Shown: positions 17,365 to 27,590, numbered from the stretch's first letter. The stretch is DNA of 64,000 bases from Pseudomonas fluorescens (GCF_902497855.1 NZ_CABVHU010000027.1:1-64000); one strand, 5' to 3'. Notes: a model not told the origin generated them from the letters alone. Translations and numbers: made by a program.

Positions 17365-18261
17365 TTACTGCGGCCACTGCTCAAGCAGTATCGAGACGAA
17401 TTTTTCTGCTGCCGGGGAGAGTGACGCACCTCGTCGATAGACAAGCCCCAACGAACGATTGACCACAGGTTCGATGAGCGGAACGCTCACCAGCGTTGGA
17501 TGATCGCCCGCGGGCATAGCCAGGCTCGGCATCGCCGACACCCCCAGACCCGCTTCGACCAATCCCAGCGACGTAGACAGATGCTGCACTTCGTAGAACC
17601 ACTGCGGACGCCAGCTCAGTCCAGATAGCGCATGGTCCAGCAGCATACGGTTGCCGCTCAGACGCCCGACGCCGATCAGTCGGTAGTCGCTCAGCTCGGA
17701 CCAGCTGACCGAGGCGCGTTTCGCCAGTTCATGATCCCGTCGACAGGCCAATACGAACGGTTCGTTTACCAGCGGAACGAATTCGATGTCGGGGTGCTGG
17801 CCGCTCATCATGTTGATACCGAAGTCGGCTTCACCACGCAGCACCGACTCCAGGCCTTCATTAGCGCTCAGGTCGAGCAGGCGGATGCGGATTTTCGGGT
17901 AGCGTTCGTTGTAAATCCGAATGACCGAAGGCAGGAAATAAAACGCCGCGGTGGGGATGCAGGCCAGGGTTACACGGCCGATCTGGCGTTCTGCCAGCTC
18001 GCGAATATTCAAAATGGAATCGTCGAAATCGTCCAGCAACCTGCGCGCCTTGGGCAAGAAATCGCGTCCGACGCTGGTCAGGCTGACTTTGCGCGTGGTG
18101 CGATCGAGCAGGGCAGTGCCCAATCCCTCTTCCAGCTTTTTAATCCGCCGACTCAACGCTGGTTGAGAAAGGTGAAGCGCATCGGCGGCTTCGTGGAAGC
18201 TGCCGAGTTCGGCGATTTTCACGAACGACCTGATGTCCTGAAGCTCATATTCCATCGTCAT
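17365..18261 (-). CDS. LysR-type regulator of the tricarboxylate cluster
   Basis: This is a 298-residue LysR regulator. The N-terminal winged helix reads FHEAADALHLSQPALSRRIKKLE, and a periplasmic-binding-like effector domain follows. It is divergent from the PrpF/GalD-family gene with 160 bases between them, so it most likely controls that cluster in response to its substrate. A second in-frame ATG six bases downstream (MEYEL) is an equally good start. Confidence 0.9.
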   Translation of the reverse strand: MTMEYELQDIRSFVKIAELGSFHEAADALHLSQPALSRRIKKLEEGLGTALLDRTTRKVSLTSVGRDFLPKARRLLDDFDDSILNIRELAERQIGRVTLACIPTAAFYFLPSVIRIYNERYPKIRIRLLDLSANEGLESVLRGEADFGINMMSGQHPDIEFVPLVNEPFVLACRRDHELAKRASVSWSELSDYRLIGVGRLSGNRMLLDHALSGLSWRPQWFYEVQHLSTSLGLVEAGLGVSAMPSLAMPAGDHPTLVSVPLIEPVVNRSLGLVYRRGASLSPAAEKFVSILLEQWPQ

Positions 18262-18422
18262 CCCGTCTTCGTAGGCCGCTGAATGAGAGATTGGACCTTA
18301 AGATTTTCTTTTGTGAAACGCAATAATCGCTTCGATCTTTGCATTGGAAACACCATTATTTCCCTGTCACTCTTGTTTGCAAGACATCAATTACTCCGAT
18401 TGATCAACAAGAGTGAGTGACC

Positions 18423-19505
18423 ATGCAACGAATTCCTTGTGTGCTAATGCGCGGCGGTACTTCAAAGGGGCCGGTTTTTCTCGCATGGGATCTTCCGGTT
18501 TCCATTGAACAACGCGATGAGCTGTTGCTCTCGGTAATGGGCTCCGGTCACGAACTTGAGATCGACGGCATTGGCGGCGGCAGCCCGCAGACCAGCAAGG
18601 TGGCCATCGTCAGCCCTTCGTTGCACCCGGATGCCGATGTGGATTACCTGTTCGTGCAGGTCATGGTTTCCCAGCGCCGGGTGGATACTGCCCCCAATTG
18701 CGGCAACATGCTCTGTGCGGTCGGGCCGTTTGCCATCGAGCAAGGCCTGGTCAAGGCGGGCGGCAACTCCACCCGCGTGCGGATCCGCAATCTCAACACC
18801 GGCACCTTCGTCACTTCTGATGTGCAGACCCCTGGCGGCAAAGTCAGCTATGAAGGCGATACCGTCATCGATGGCGTACCGGGCAGTGCAGCGCCGGTGC
18901 AACTGACATTTCTCGATGCCGCGGGCAGCAAGACCGGCAAGCTGTTTCCTACCGGCAATACCCAGGATTGCTTCGACGGCATTGCGGTGACCTGCATCGA
19001 CATGGCGATGCCGATGCTCATCATCGAGGCGCGCCATTTGGGCAAGCGCGGTGACGAGACACCGGCCGAACTGGACGCCGACAAAGACTTTCTGCAGCGC
19101 CTCGAAGCCCTGCGTTTGCAGGCGGGCAAGGCCATGGGGCTGGGTGATGTCAGCGACAAGGTCATCCCCAAGCCTGTACTGGTGTCGCCGGCCAAGGCGG
19201 GCGGCACGGTGCAGGTTCGCTACTTCATGCCGCACAACTGCCATCGAGCGTTGGCCATTACCGGTTCCATCGGTCTGGCCACGGCCTGTGTCAGCGAAGG
19301 CAGTGTGGTCATGCAGATGCTGGGTTCCAGCGGTGAGCCGCGTTTGCAACAGGTACGAATCGAGCATCCGAGCGGTGGCATCGACGTCGTACTGTCCTAC
19401 ACCGGGAATAAGGGTGAAACGATCCGTGCCTCGGTGGTTCGTACCGCGCGAAGGCTGTTTTCCGGCTTTGTCTACGCCCCTGCTTCTCAACGACTCGCCG
19501 GGTAG
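18423..19505 (+). CDS. PrpF/GalD-family isomerase or tautomerase
   Basis: This is a 360-residue protein of the PrpF fold. Recognised family segments are CVLMRGGTSKG at the start, GIGGGSPQTSKVAI, DTAPNCGNMLCAVGPFA with the catalytic cysteine region, and FMPHNCHRA near residue 275. Family members isomerise 2-methylaconitate, trans-aconitate or 4-oxalomesaconate. There are no gallate-pathway genes here, while citrate-type and dicarboxylate carriers follow directly, so an aconitate-like substrate seems more likely than 4-oxalomesaconate. A GTG two codons upstream is an alternative start. It is the first gene of the cluster. Confidence 0.85.
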   Translation: MQRIPCVLMRGGTSKGPVFLAWDLPVSIEQRDELLLSVMGSGHELEIDGIGGGSPQTSKVAIVSPSLHPDADVDYLFVQVMVSQRRVDTAPNCGNMLCAVGPFAIEQGLVKAGGNSTRVRIRNLNTGTFVTSDVQTPGGKVSYEGDTVIDGVPGSAAPVQLTFLDAAGSKTGKLFPTGNTQDCFDGIAVTCIDMAMPMLIIEARHLGKRGDETPAELDADKDFLQRLEALRLQAGKAMGLGDVSDKVIPKPVLVSPAKAGGTVQVRYFMPHNCHRALAITGSIGLATACVSEGSVVMQMLGSSGEPRLQQVRIEHPSGGIDVVLSYTGNKGETIRASVVRTARRLFSGFVYAPASQRLAG

Positions 19506-19563
19506 TCGTCCCGCGTAGTCACTGTTGTCCCGCATCAACACAATTCCAAAAATGGGTGATGCC

Positions 19564-20886
19564 ATGAAAGTCATAAAATCGCTCTACTTCCAGATCCTCT
19601 GCGCCGTACTGCTGGGCGTCGTCGTTGGCCATTTCTGGGCTCAACAGGCCATTGCCCTCAAGCCGTTGGGCGATGCCTTCATCAAGCTGATCAAGATGAT
19701 GATCGCCCCCGTCGTGTTTTGCACTATCGTCACGGGCATCGCCGGGATGAGTGACAAACGCTCCCTGGGTCGCTTGCTGAGCAAGACCATGCTGCTGTTT
19801 CTCGGGTTGACGGTGATCAGCCTGATCATCGGCCTGGTGGCGGTCTACCTGTTCAAGCCGGGCGCGGGCATGAATATCGATCCGAGCCAACTGAGCACCG
19901 CAGGGCTGTCTCAATACACGGAGTCGGCAGCCAAGCTTGGGGTGGTCGAGTTTTTCATGCACATCATTCCCGAGACGTTCATCGGTGCGTTCAGCAAAGG
20001 CGAAGTGCTACCGGTGTTGTTTATCGCAGTGCTCTGCGGTTTTGCCCTGTCATCCCTGGGTGAGCGCGGCAAACCTGTGCTCGATGTGCTCGAAGCTGCA
20101 TCGCAGATGGTCTTCAAGATCTTTTCCTACCTGATGCGCTTTGCGCCGATCGGTGCCTTCGGGGCGCTGGCGTTCACAGTCGGGCAGTACGGCATCACCT
20201 CGCTGGGTTCCTTGGCGAAGTTGATCATGACGTTGTACATCGCCTGCGGTTTCTTTGTCTTCGTGGTGCTTGGCAGCATTTGCCGCGCCCATGGTTTCAG
20301 CCTGTGGAAGTTGTTGCGCTACCTGCGTGAAGAGTTTTTGGTGGTGCTGGGGACATCCTCCACCGAACCGGTGATGCCTCGCATGCTGGAAAAACTCCAG
20401 GCGCTGGGTTGCAAGAAAGGGGTCGTGGGGTTGGTGTTGCCGACGGGGTATTCGTTCAACCTCGATGGCACGGCGATCTACCTGTCGCTGGCGGCAATCT
20501 TTATTGCACAGGCCTGCAATATCGAACTGACCTTCACCCAGACCCTCACCATGCTGGCAATCATGCTGCTGTCCTCCAAGGGCGCAGCAGGGGTCACTGG
20601 CAGCGGGTTTGTGGCACTGGCCTCCACGCTGACGGTGATCCATGACATTCCGCTGGCAGGCCTGGCCTTGCTGATCGGCATCGACCGCTTCATGTCCGAA
20701 GCACGTGCGCTGACCAGCCTGGCCAGCAACGCCGTGGCGACCGTGGTGATCTCGATCTCCGAGAACGCCTGTGACCGTCAGGTCCTGCTCGATACGCTCG
20801 ACGGAAAAGCGCCGACGCCACTGGCAGAGGATCAGGCCTGGGAACCTGTCGAAATCGCCCGACACAGTGAGTACCGCCACCCATAA
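19564..20886 (+). CDS. DctA-type C4-dicarboxylate/proton or sodium symporter
   Basis: This is a 440-residue inner-membrane symporter of the DAACS family. Typical segments are KMMIAPVVFCTIVTGIAGM, the serine-rich hairpin GTSSTEPVMPRM, PTGYSFNLDGTAIY and SSKGAAGVTGSGF. It imports succinate, fumarate or malate in characterised relatives. It is 58 bases behind the isomerase gene and in the same orientation, so it is probably co-transcribed. It may take up the dicarboxylate product or a related acid. The start is taken at MKVIKSLYFQ, the family-typical N-terminus. Confidence 0.92.
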   Translation: MKVIKSLYFQILCAVLLGVVVGHFWAQQAIALKPLGDAFIKLIKMMIAPVVFCTIVTGIAGMSDKRSLGRLLSKTMLLFLGLTVISLIIGLVAVYLFKPGAGMNIDPSQLSTAGLSQYTESAAKLGVVEFFMHIIPETFIGAFSKGEVLPVLFIAVLCGFALSSLGERGKPVLDVLEAASQMVFKIFSYLMRFAPIGAFGALAFTVGQYGITSLGSLAKLIMTLYIACGFFVFVVLGSICRAHGFSLWKLLRYLREEFLVVLGTSSTEPVMPRMLEKLQALGCKKGVVGLVLPTGYSFNLDGTAIYLSLAAIFIAQACNIELTFTQTLTMLAIMLLSSKGAAGVTGSGFVALASTLTVIHDIPLAGLALLIGIDRFMSEARALTSLASNAVATVVISISENACDRQVLLDTLDGKAPTPLAEDQAWEPVEIARHSEYRHP

Positions 20887-20910
20887 ACCCGTTCGTCACT
20901 ACCCTCTACC

Positions 20911-20933
20911 AGACGTCACTGACTGTGGCGTCT
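20911..20933 (+). other. Intercistronic hairpin
   Basis: AGACGTCAC and GTGGCGTCT pair around a five-base loop (one G-T pair). There is no T run, so it is more likely a message-stability or partial-termination element between dctA and the CitMHS gene. Confidence 0.5.
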
Positions 20934-20998
20934 AGTAGTCTCGGGATCGTTCATCTGTGCGTCGGTCTCGCCATCAATAACAACAAGAGAGATGCCCT

Positions 20999-22303
20999 AT
21001 GCTCGCCTTACTCGGCCTGGCCATGGTGGTAGCGTTCACCTACCTGATCATGTCCAAGCGTTTGTCGCCGATCGTTGCGTTGACCGTTGTGCCGATCGTG
21101 TTTGCCTTGATTGGCGGCTTTGGCGGGACCACCGGGAAAATGATGCTCGACGGCCTGAAAATGGTTGCACCGTCGGCCGCGCTGCTGCTGTTCGCGATTC
21201 TGTTTTTCGGATTGATGATCGACTCGGGACTGTTCGACCCGCTGATCCGCAAAATTCTCAAGCGGGTCAACGGCGACCCGATGAAAATTGCCATCGGCAC
21301 CGCGCTGCTGTCATTGACCGTGGCGTTGGATGGGGACGGCACCACCACTTACATGATCACCTGTGCGGCGATGTTGCCGCTGTACAAGCGCATCGGCATG
21401 AACCCGATGATCCTGGCAACGATTGCCATGCTGTCGCTGAGCATCATGAGCGGCTTGAGCCCTTGGGGTGGCCCGGCGACCCGGGCGATCGCCGCGCTGG
21501 GAGTGGATGCCGGAGACTATTTCATTCCGTTGTTGCCGACCATGATCGGCGGCGCCGCCTGGGTGGTGTTCACGGCGTTTATGCTGGGACGCGCCGAGCG
21601 CAAGCGGATCGGCAATACCCTGCTGCAGAGTGGCGGTGGTGACTGCTACATCAAGGCCATTCTGGAAGACACTCCGCACAAGCGTCCGAAGCTGGCCTAT
21701 GTGAATCTGCTGCTAGTGATCGGGGTAATGATTGCGCTGGTGATGGGCCTGGCCCATTCGGCGATATTGTTCCTGATCGGTTTCGTCCTGGCGCTGATGA
21801 TCAATTACCCGCAACTGGACATTCAAAAGGAACGCATCCTCGCCCATTCCGGCAATGCCATGACCGTGGTGCTGCTGGTGTTCGCCGCCGGTGTCTTCGC
21901 CGGCATTTTCTCCGGCACGAAAATGGTCGATGCCTTGGCACAGACGCTGGTGGAGTGGATTCCACCGTCCTGGGGACACCTGTTTCCGCTGGTGGTGGCG
22001 ATTACCAGCATGCCGCTGACGTTCGTGCTGTCCAACGACGCCTATTACTTCGGCGTGGTGCCGATCCTTGCCAACGCGGCTGCGGCCTACGGCATTGACC
22101 CCGTGGAAATTGCCCGGGCGTCGGTCCTCGGCCAGCCGGTCCACCTGATGAGCCCGCTGGTCGCTTCGACCCTGCTGCTGGTGGGCATGGTCGATCGCGA
22201 TATCGGCGACTTCCAGCGTGCCACCGTGAAATGGGCGGTACTCACTTCCCTGGTGATCACTGCGTTGGCCTTGCTGACCGGGGCCTTGACGCTGTTCGCC
22301 TGA
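20999..22303 (+). CDS. CitMHS-family citrate-type transporter
   Basis: This is a 434-residue inner-membrane carrier with about twelve helices. Segments are FGGTTGKMMLDGLKMVAP, ALDGDGTTTYMITCAAMLPLY, SGLSPWGGPATRA and LSNDAYYFGVVP. The CitMHS family takes up citrate or related tricarboxylates as metal complexes. Together with the PrpF-family isomerase it points to use of a tricarboxylate such as an aconitate isomer. Confidence 0.92.
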   Translation: MLALLGLAMVVAFTYLIMSKRLSPIVALTVVPIVFALIGGFGGTTGKMMLDGLKMVAPSAALLLFAILFFGLMIDSGLFDPLIRKILKRVNGDPMKIAIGTALLSLTVALDGDGTTTYMITCAAMLPLYKRIGMNPMILATIAMLSLSIMSGLSPWGGPATRAIAALGVDAGDYFIPLLPTMIGGAAWVVFTAFMLGRAERKRIGNTLLQSGGGDCYIKAILEDTPHKRPKLAYVNLLLVIGVMIALVMGLAHSAILFLIGFVLALMINYPQLDIQKERILAHSGNAMTVVLLVFAAGVFAGIFSGTKMVDALAQTLVEWIPPSWGHLFPLVVAITSMPLTFVLSNDAYYFGVVPILANAAAAYGIDPVEIARASVLGQPVHLMSPLVASTLLLVGMVDRDIGDFQRATVKWAVLTSLVITALALLTGALTLFA

Positions 22304-22397
22304 TCCACCCCTGACTCACCACTCGATCATTTCACGCGCCCGGCCGTCGGCGCGCGGATATCTGCATCCTGAAAAACAAAAATAAGAGTAATTCGAT

Positions 22398-23663
22398 ATG
22401 ACCCATTTTTTGACTCGCAGGGCGCTTTTACCTCTTCTGGGGATGTTGCCGATTGCAGGTGTCGATGCGAGCGATTTCATCGAAGACAGCAAATTGAAGT
22501 TGCAGCTGCGCAATGTCTACTTCAATGAAAACTTTCGTGATGAGCACGGATTGAGTGCCCGTTCGGCCAGCACGGCTAAAAGTGAGCGCACCGAGTGGGC
22601 GCAGGGCTTGCTGCTGGACTTTCAGTCAGGCTTCACCCCAGGCATCGTGGGCTTCGGGGCCGACGCATTGGGTTTGCTGGGAGTCAGGCTTGATTCCGGG
22701 CGTGGCCGCAGCGGCACCGGGCTTCTTCCGGTGCATGACGACGGCCGGGCCGCGGACGAATTTGCCAGTGCCGGCGCCGCAGCCAAGGTCAAACTGGCCA
22801 AGACCACGCTCAAGTACGGCACGCTGCTGCCCAAGACGCCTGTCTTGATCTACAACGATGCGCGCTTGCTACCGCAGACCTATCAGGGGGGACAGATCAT
22901 CAGCACCGACATCGATAACCTGACCCTGACAGCGGGCCATCTGGACCGTTTCAAGCTGCGCGATTCCACCGATAGCGTGTCGATCGTTGCCGATGGTTAT
23001 ACCGGCGACAAAGGCGGGGATTTCACCTACGCCGGTGGCGACTACACACTCGGCAAGCACACGCGCTTGAGCTACTTCCATGGCGAGCTGGAAAACTTTT
23101 ATCGTCAGGACTTTGCAGGCATCCAGCACGATTTTCCATTGGGCCCCGGGATGTTGACGGGCGACCTGCGCTACTTCAGCAGCCATGACGACGGACGTGC
23201 CTACGCCTCGACAATCGATAACGACATGCTTAGCGCTCAACTGTCCTACGCCGTTGCAGGGCACAACTTCAGTGGCGGTTATCAAAAGCTCAGCGGTACC
23301 GCAGGACTGCCTTACATCAGTGGCGCAACGGTGTACTCGTTCAGCAACGTCGGTATCGGCAAGTTCATCGAAGAGGACGAAAAAACCTGGATGCTCAGCT
23401 ACGGATATGACTTTGCGCCTTTGGGCGTACCCGGTCTGACGTTCATGACCCGTTACCTGAAGGGCAACGATGGCAAGTCCGACACTCACATCAAAGAGTC
23501 CGAACGTGACACCGAATTGGCTTACGTCGTCCAGAGCGGTGCATTTAAAGGCGTGGGTGTGAAGGTGCGTAATTACGTCTACCGCGCGGACTTCGCACGT
23601 GGGCGCGATAGTAATCGGATTTATTTCACAGCGCGGGGCGGCGCAGATTCAAGCTGCCGGTGA
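22398..23663 (+). pseudogene. OprD-family porin with lost C-terminal strand
   Basis: The 421-residue frame has a signal peptide (to about VDA-SDF) and the OprD pattern (SKLKLQLRNVYFNENFRD, EWAQGLLLDFQSGFT, GLLGVRLD, LPQTYQGGQI). Family members end a few residues after SNRIYF with a strand closing in F or W. Here the reading continues as TARGGADSSCR and stops, without the terminal aromatic residue that the BAM complex needs. The break is near 23629 and foreign-looking sequence follows. The barrel may be assembly-defective. It belongs to the upstream transporter cluster. Confidence 0.75.
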
Positions 23664-23800
23664 CGCTGGCGCTGCTTGAGGTGCTTGAGGGTTCGATTGA
23701 ACCGCGGCTGGTGGAGCTACTGGGGTAAGTATTCGTTGCTCCACCGCCAGGCAGTCGCCGCCCTTGCGCACGATGTAATCCTCGGGCTCGTTGCGCGGCT
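23630..23800. other. Rearrangement scar behind the OprD gene
   Basis: There are about 170 bases of coding-like DNA with no complete gene. On the plus strand a frame reads RRRFKLPVTLALLEVLEG up to a stop at about 23728. On the minus strand a frame reads EPEDYIVRKGGDCLAVEQ. Both look like gene fragments, but I cannot name the source. Confidence 0.45.
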
Positions 23801-24595
23801 TCAGATTTCCAGAATGCCCGACGCCATGAAACCACCGTCCACCGGAATCACATGACCGCTGATATACGACGAATCGTCGGACGCCAGAAAGGCCACAGCC
23901 CCCGCCATCTCCGCCGGCGTTCCATAACGTCGCATCGGTACGGCCCGGGCGTAGGAATCCCGCGTCGTGGCCGAGTGCAACATCTGGGTCAAAGGTGTAT
24001 CCACCGGGCCGGGCGCTATGCCGTTGACAGTAATGCCGTATTCGGCCAGCTCGACCGCCATCTGCCGGGTCAGCCCGATGAGCGCGGCCTTGGAAGTGCC
24101 GTAGGCCGTGCGGCCCAGGCTCGCGCGCATACCGCTGATGGATGCGACGTTAATGATCCGCCCCCAGCCATTGGCGCTCATCAGCCGCGCCGCATGTTGA
24201 CCGCAGAGCAGCGAGCCGGTCAGGTTAATGTTCAGTACCCGTTGCCAGTCGCTGAGGTCGCAGTCCAGAAACGCCTGGGTCTTGGCAATGCCGGCGTTGT
24301 TGACCAGCACATCACAGCGGCCGAAGCGCTCTTGCAGGAAGGCAAACGCCGCCGCGATGGATTGCGCATCGCCGACATCGATGACCAGCGCCAACGCTTC
24401 AATGCCTTGGGCGTTCAGCCCGGCGACCATTTCTTCTGCCGCCGCCAGGTTAATGTCCGCCACCACCACGATATGCCCGTCATGTCCAAGGCGTTCGGCG
24501 ATAGCGGCACCGATCCCCATGGCGGCACCTGTCACTAGTGCTACGCGTCCCAGGTCCGAGGCAACTGGAGCTTGTTTTTTCGCTGATTGATTCAT
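23801..24595 (-). CDS. SDR-family NAD(P)-dependent oxidoreductase
   Basis: This is a classical short-chain dehydrogenase of 264 residues. It has the cofactor site TGAAMGIGAAIAERLG, NNAGIA, the catalytic Ser in VASISGM and YGTSKAA as the Tyr-Lys pair, and a C-terminal PVDGGFMASG. Asp in VVADINL suggests NAD preference. It follows the TRAP transporter by 13 bases and is the last gene under the sigma-54 promoter at 27591-27606, so it probably oxidises or reduces the imported compound. Confidence 0.9.
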   Translation of the reverse strand: MNQSAKKQAPVASDLGRVALVTGAAMGIGAAIAERLGHDGHIVVVADINLAAAEEMVAGLNAQGIEALALVIDVGDAQSIAAAFAFLQERFGRCDVLVNNAGIAKTQAFLDCDLSDWQRVLNINLTGSLLCGQHAARLMSANGWGRIINVASISGMRASLGRTAYGTSKAALIGLTRQMAVELAEYGITVNGIAPGPVDTPLTQMLHSATTRDSYARAVPMRRYGTPAEMAGAVAFLASDDSSYISGHVIPVDGGFMASGILEI

Positions 24596-24608
24596 GACAA
24601 ATGCTCTC

Positions 24609-26492
24609 TTAAAGGAAACCGATGGAAATCCATGGGAAACAGGCGACGATAATCAGCGCCACGATCAGTGCAGCGAGGTAGCCCCAGACACGACGGATGA
24701 CATGGTCGGACGAGACCTTGCTGATCGCGCATGCGGCGTAGAAACCTACACCCAGCGGCGGTGCGAATAGACCGATCCCCATGGCCAGGATCACCACCAT
24801 GGCGTAATGCACCGGGTGAATTGAGAGCATCTCAGCCAGCGGGAACATCAACGGTCCGAACAGCACGATCGCCGGGATACCTTCCAGCACGCTGCCCAGA
24901 ATCACGAAGGTGACGATGGTGACGATCATGAAGCCGATGGCGCCGCCAGGGATTTCGCTGATCAAGTCCACCAACGATGCCGAGAAGCCCGACTGCGTCA
25001 GCGCCCAGGCCATGGCCGACGCCATGCCGATGATCAGCAGGATGGCGCCGGATAATGCGGCCGCTTCGAGCATCATCGGGTACACCCGTTTGAACTCGAT
25101 GTGGCGCATGAACAGGTGCATCACCAGCCCGACCATCACGACGTACGCCACACCGATGGTGGAGACTTCGGTGGCGGTAGCCGCGCCTTCAAGCACCGCC
25201 ACCCGAATAAGTACGGGCAGGGCCAGGGCCGGCAAGGCGATCATGAACGTGCGAGCGATCACCGACAGCGGCGCGCGTTGGACATTCGGCCGGGCTTCTT
25301 TGCGTGAACGCCACCAGCACACCAGCGCGATCACTACGGTGGCCACTACCGCCGGCATCAGTCCACCGATGAACAGGGCGGTAATGGAGACGCTGCACAC
25401 CGCGCCGATGGTAATCAACACCAGGCTTGGCGGAATGGTCTCGGTCATTGCGCCGGTCGCTGCCAGCAGCGCGGCCAGTTCTTCAGGTTCGGAACCGCGT
25501 TTTTTCATTTCAGGAAACAGCGCCGGTGCAACCGCCGCCATGTCGGCGACCTTGGAACCGGAGATCCCCGACACCAGGAACATCGCCCCCAGCAACACGT
25601 ACTGCAGGCCGCCGCGCACATGACCGAGCAACGAAGCCATGAAGTCGATCAGCGTGCGTGCCATGCCGGACAGTTGCAGCACCACGCCCAGCATCACGAA
25701 CAATGGCACCGCCAGGAGCACCATGTGCGACATGCCTTCGTCCATGCGGCTGACCACAATAGATAACGGTGCATGGGTGGCCAGCGCCAGGTACGCCATG
25801 GTCGCGGTGCCGAAGGCGAACGCGATGGGAATCCCGCCGAAGACACAGGCACCCAGCAGCACCAGGAAAAAGATAATCAGGTTGTAGTTACCCAACTCCG
25901 CCAGCAGGGGCTGGCTGATCCACAACGCCGAGGCCACGACCGCCACCACGGCAATCCCGGCCATGAATTGACGCACCGTGGAAAACCGCGCCATGCGCGA
26001 CACTGCAGCCAGCAGCATCAACACCGCGCCGACCGGCAAGGCCGCTGCACGCAGGCCGTCGGGAATACCCAGCGCCGGGGTCGTGATCCACATCTGCTCA
26101 TGGGAATGTTGCATGGCCGGCGCGATGATCATCACCACAAACAGGCACACCACGAGCGCCGACAGCGTCTCGCAGAAACCGCGCCAGGCTTGGGGCAATT
26201 TGTTCACCAGCGCCGACATGCGCATGTGTTCCCCGCGGTCCAGCGCCAGCACCGCGCCAAACATGGCCATCCAGATGAACAGCGAAGATGCCAGCTCATC
26301 GGACCAGATCAGCGGGCTGTGCAGCACGTAGCGGGAAATGACCCCCGCCAGCAGCACGCCGGTTTCGATCACCATCAACGCGACGGTGATCAATCCAACC
26401 ACCCGCATGGTCCATGTGTTCAGACAGACAAGCGCCCGGGCCGGCAGGCGCATGGAAGACGTGGGGGCCACTGCTGCTGGCGCGGCCATCAT
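24609..26492 (-). CDS. TRAP transporter, fused small and large permease (DctQM)
   Basis: This 627-residue membrane protein fuses the four-helix DctQ subunit (residues 1-170, with SDELASSLFIWMAMFGA) to the twelve-helix DctM channel (from about 190, with VSGISGSKVADMAAVAP, TGAMTETIPPS and GIGLFAPPLGVGFY). It works with a periplasmic DctP protein and a sodium gradient to import an organic acid. The start overlaps the stop of the DctP gene in ATGATG, so translation is coupled. Confidence 0.93.
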   Translation of the reverse strand: MMAAPAAVAPTSSMRLPARALVCLNTWTMRVVGLITVALMVIETGVLLAGVISRYVLHSPLIWSDELASSLFIWMAMFGAVLALDRGEHMRMSALVNKLPQAWRGFCETLSALVVCLFVVMIIAPAMQHSHEQMWITTPALGIPDGLRAAALPVGAVLMLLAAVSRMARFSTVRQFMAGIAVVAVVASALWISQPLLAELGNYNLIIFFLVLLGACVFGGIPIAFAFGTATMAYLALATHAPLSIVVSRMDEGMSHMVLLAVPLFVMLGVVLQLSGMARTLIDFMASLLGHVRGGLQYVLLGAMFLVSGISGSKVADMAAVAPALFPEMKKRGSEPEELAALLAATGAMTETIPPSLVLITIGAVCSVSITALFIGGLMPAVVATVVIALVCWWRSRKEARPNVQRAPLSVIARTFMIALPALALPVLIRVAVLEGAATATEVSTIGVAYVVMVGLVMHLFMRHIEFKRVYPMMLEAAALSGAILLIIGMASAMAWALTQSGFSASLVDLISEIPGGAIGFMIVTIVTFVILGSVLEGIPAIVLFGPLMFPLAEMLSIHPVHYAMVVILAMGIGLFAPPLGVGFYAACAISKVSSDHVIRRVWGYLAALIVALIIVACFPWISIGFL

Positions 26493-27520
26493 GCCAGTTT
26501 CCCGGCATATTTCTCGAGAATTGACCAGGCGGCATCGCCGAACTTGCCGTGCCAGTCGGCATAGTAATTGGCGCTTTGCAGCCGCTGACGGAACGGTTCG
26601 GGTGGCGACTCCACCAGTTCAAGGCCCTGCTGCTTGAGCGTATCGCGGATGGTGCCCTGCAACTTGGCCAGGTCATCGCGCTGGCCGAGCACCGCAGCAT
26701 TGATGTGTTTGCTGACCACTGCCTGCAAGTTCTTTGGCAAGCGGTTGAAGGACGCGCTATTACCCAGCATCCAGAAGCCGTCCCAGACATGGTTGGTCAG
26801 GGAGCAATATTTCTGCACTTCGTACAATTTCGCCGAAGACACCAGGGTGAGGGGGTTTTCCTGACCTTCCACAATGCGGGTCTGGAGCGCCGAATACACT
26901 TCGGAAAAATTGATGCTGGTCGGCGCGGCTTCAAAGGCGCGGAAGATCGACATGATGATGGGGCTAGGCGGCACGCGCAGCTTCATGCTCTTGAGGTCGT
27001 CGGGCGTGACAATCGGCCGGGTACTGGTGGTGGTCACACGAAAACCGTTGTCCCAGATTTTGTCGAACGCAAAGAGTGTTTCGGTCTTGGCGATCTCGGC
27101 CCGGACATGAGCACCCAGGTCACCGTCCATGGCATTCCACACTTGCTCATAATCCTTGAAGGCGAATCCGACGGCGCTGATCTGCACTGACGGCACCATC
27201 GTGCCGAGGATCACCGGCGACAGCGCAAACATGTCGACGGCACCCGAGCGCACTTGCGCAAGGGTATCGGTATCACTGCCGAGCTGGCTGCTGGGGAATA
27301 TCTGGATCTGTACCGCACCGTTGGTTTCTTCACGAATCGCCTTGGCCATCTCCCGTGCACGCACATTCATGGAGTGGGTGATGGGCAAATTGTTGGCAAA
27401 CTTCAGCTTGAACTCGGCGGCCTGACTCTTGCCGCTGTAAAGACCGAGCCCGGCGGCTGCGACGGCGGCAGAAGCGAGGGTGGCCGTTTTGAGAAAGTTG
27501 CGGCGAGTAAAGTCGCTCAT
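26489..27520 (-). CDS. TRAP transporter substrate-binding protein (DctP)
   Basis: This periplasmic receptor of 343 residues begins with RRNFLKTATLA, a twin-arginine-like export signal, and the mature protein starts near AAEFKLKFANN. Family features are HSMNVRAREMAKAI, the FPSSQLGSDTDTLAQVRSG lid, a central Arg in KLRVPPSP and EGQENPLTLV. It is strikingly similar to the orphan protein at 39808-40839. It is the first gene after the sigma-54 promoter at 27591-27606. Confidence 0.93.
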   Translation of the reverse strand: MSDFTRRNFLKTATLASAAVAAAGLGLYSGKSQAAEFKLKFANNLPITHSMNVRAREMAKAIREETNGAVQIQIFPSSQLGSDTDTLAQVRSGAVDMFALSPVILGTMVPSVQISAVGFAFKDYEQVWNAMDGDLGAHVRAEIAKTETLFAFDKIWDNGFRVTTTSTRPIVTPDDLKSMKLRVPPSPIIMSIFRAFEAAPTSINFSEVYSALQTRIVEGQENPLTLVSSAKLYEVQKYCSLTNHVWDGFWMLGNSASFNRLPKNLQAVVSKHINAAVLGQRDDLAKLQGTIRDTLKQQGLELVESPPEPFRQRLQSANYYADWHGKFGDAAWSILEKYAGKLA

Positions 27521-27590
27521 TTGGTTCTCCTGACTTTATTGTTTTTATGGATCAATGGCCGTGATGGCGGCGACTGGATACGGAAGCTAT

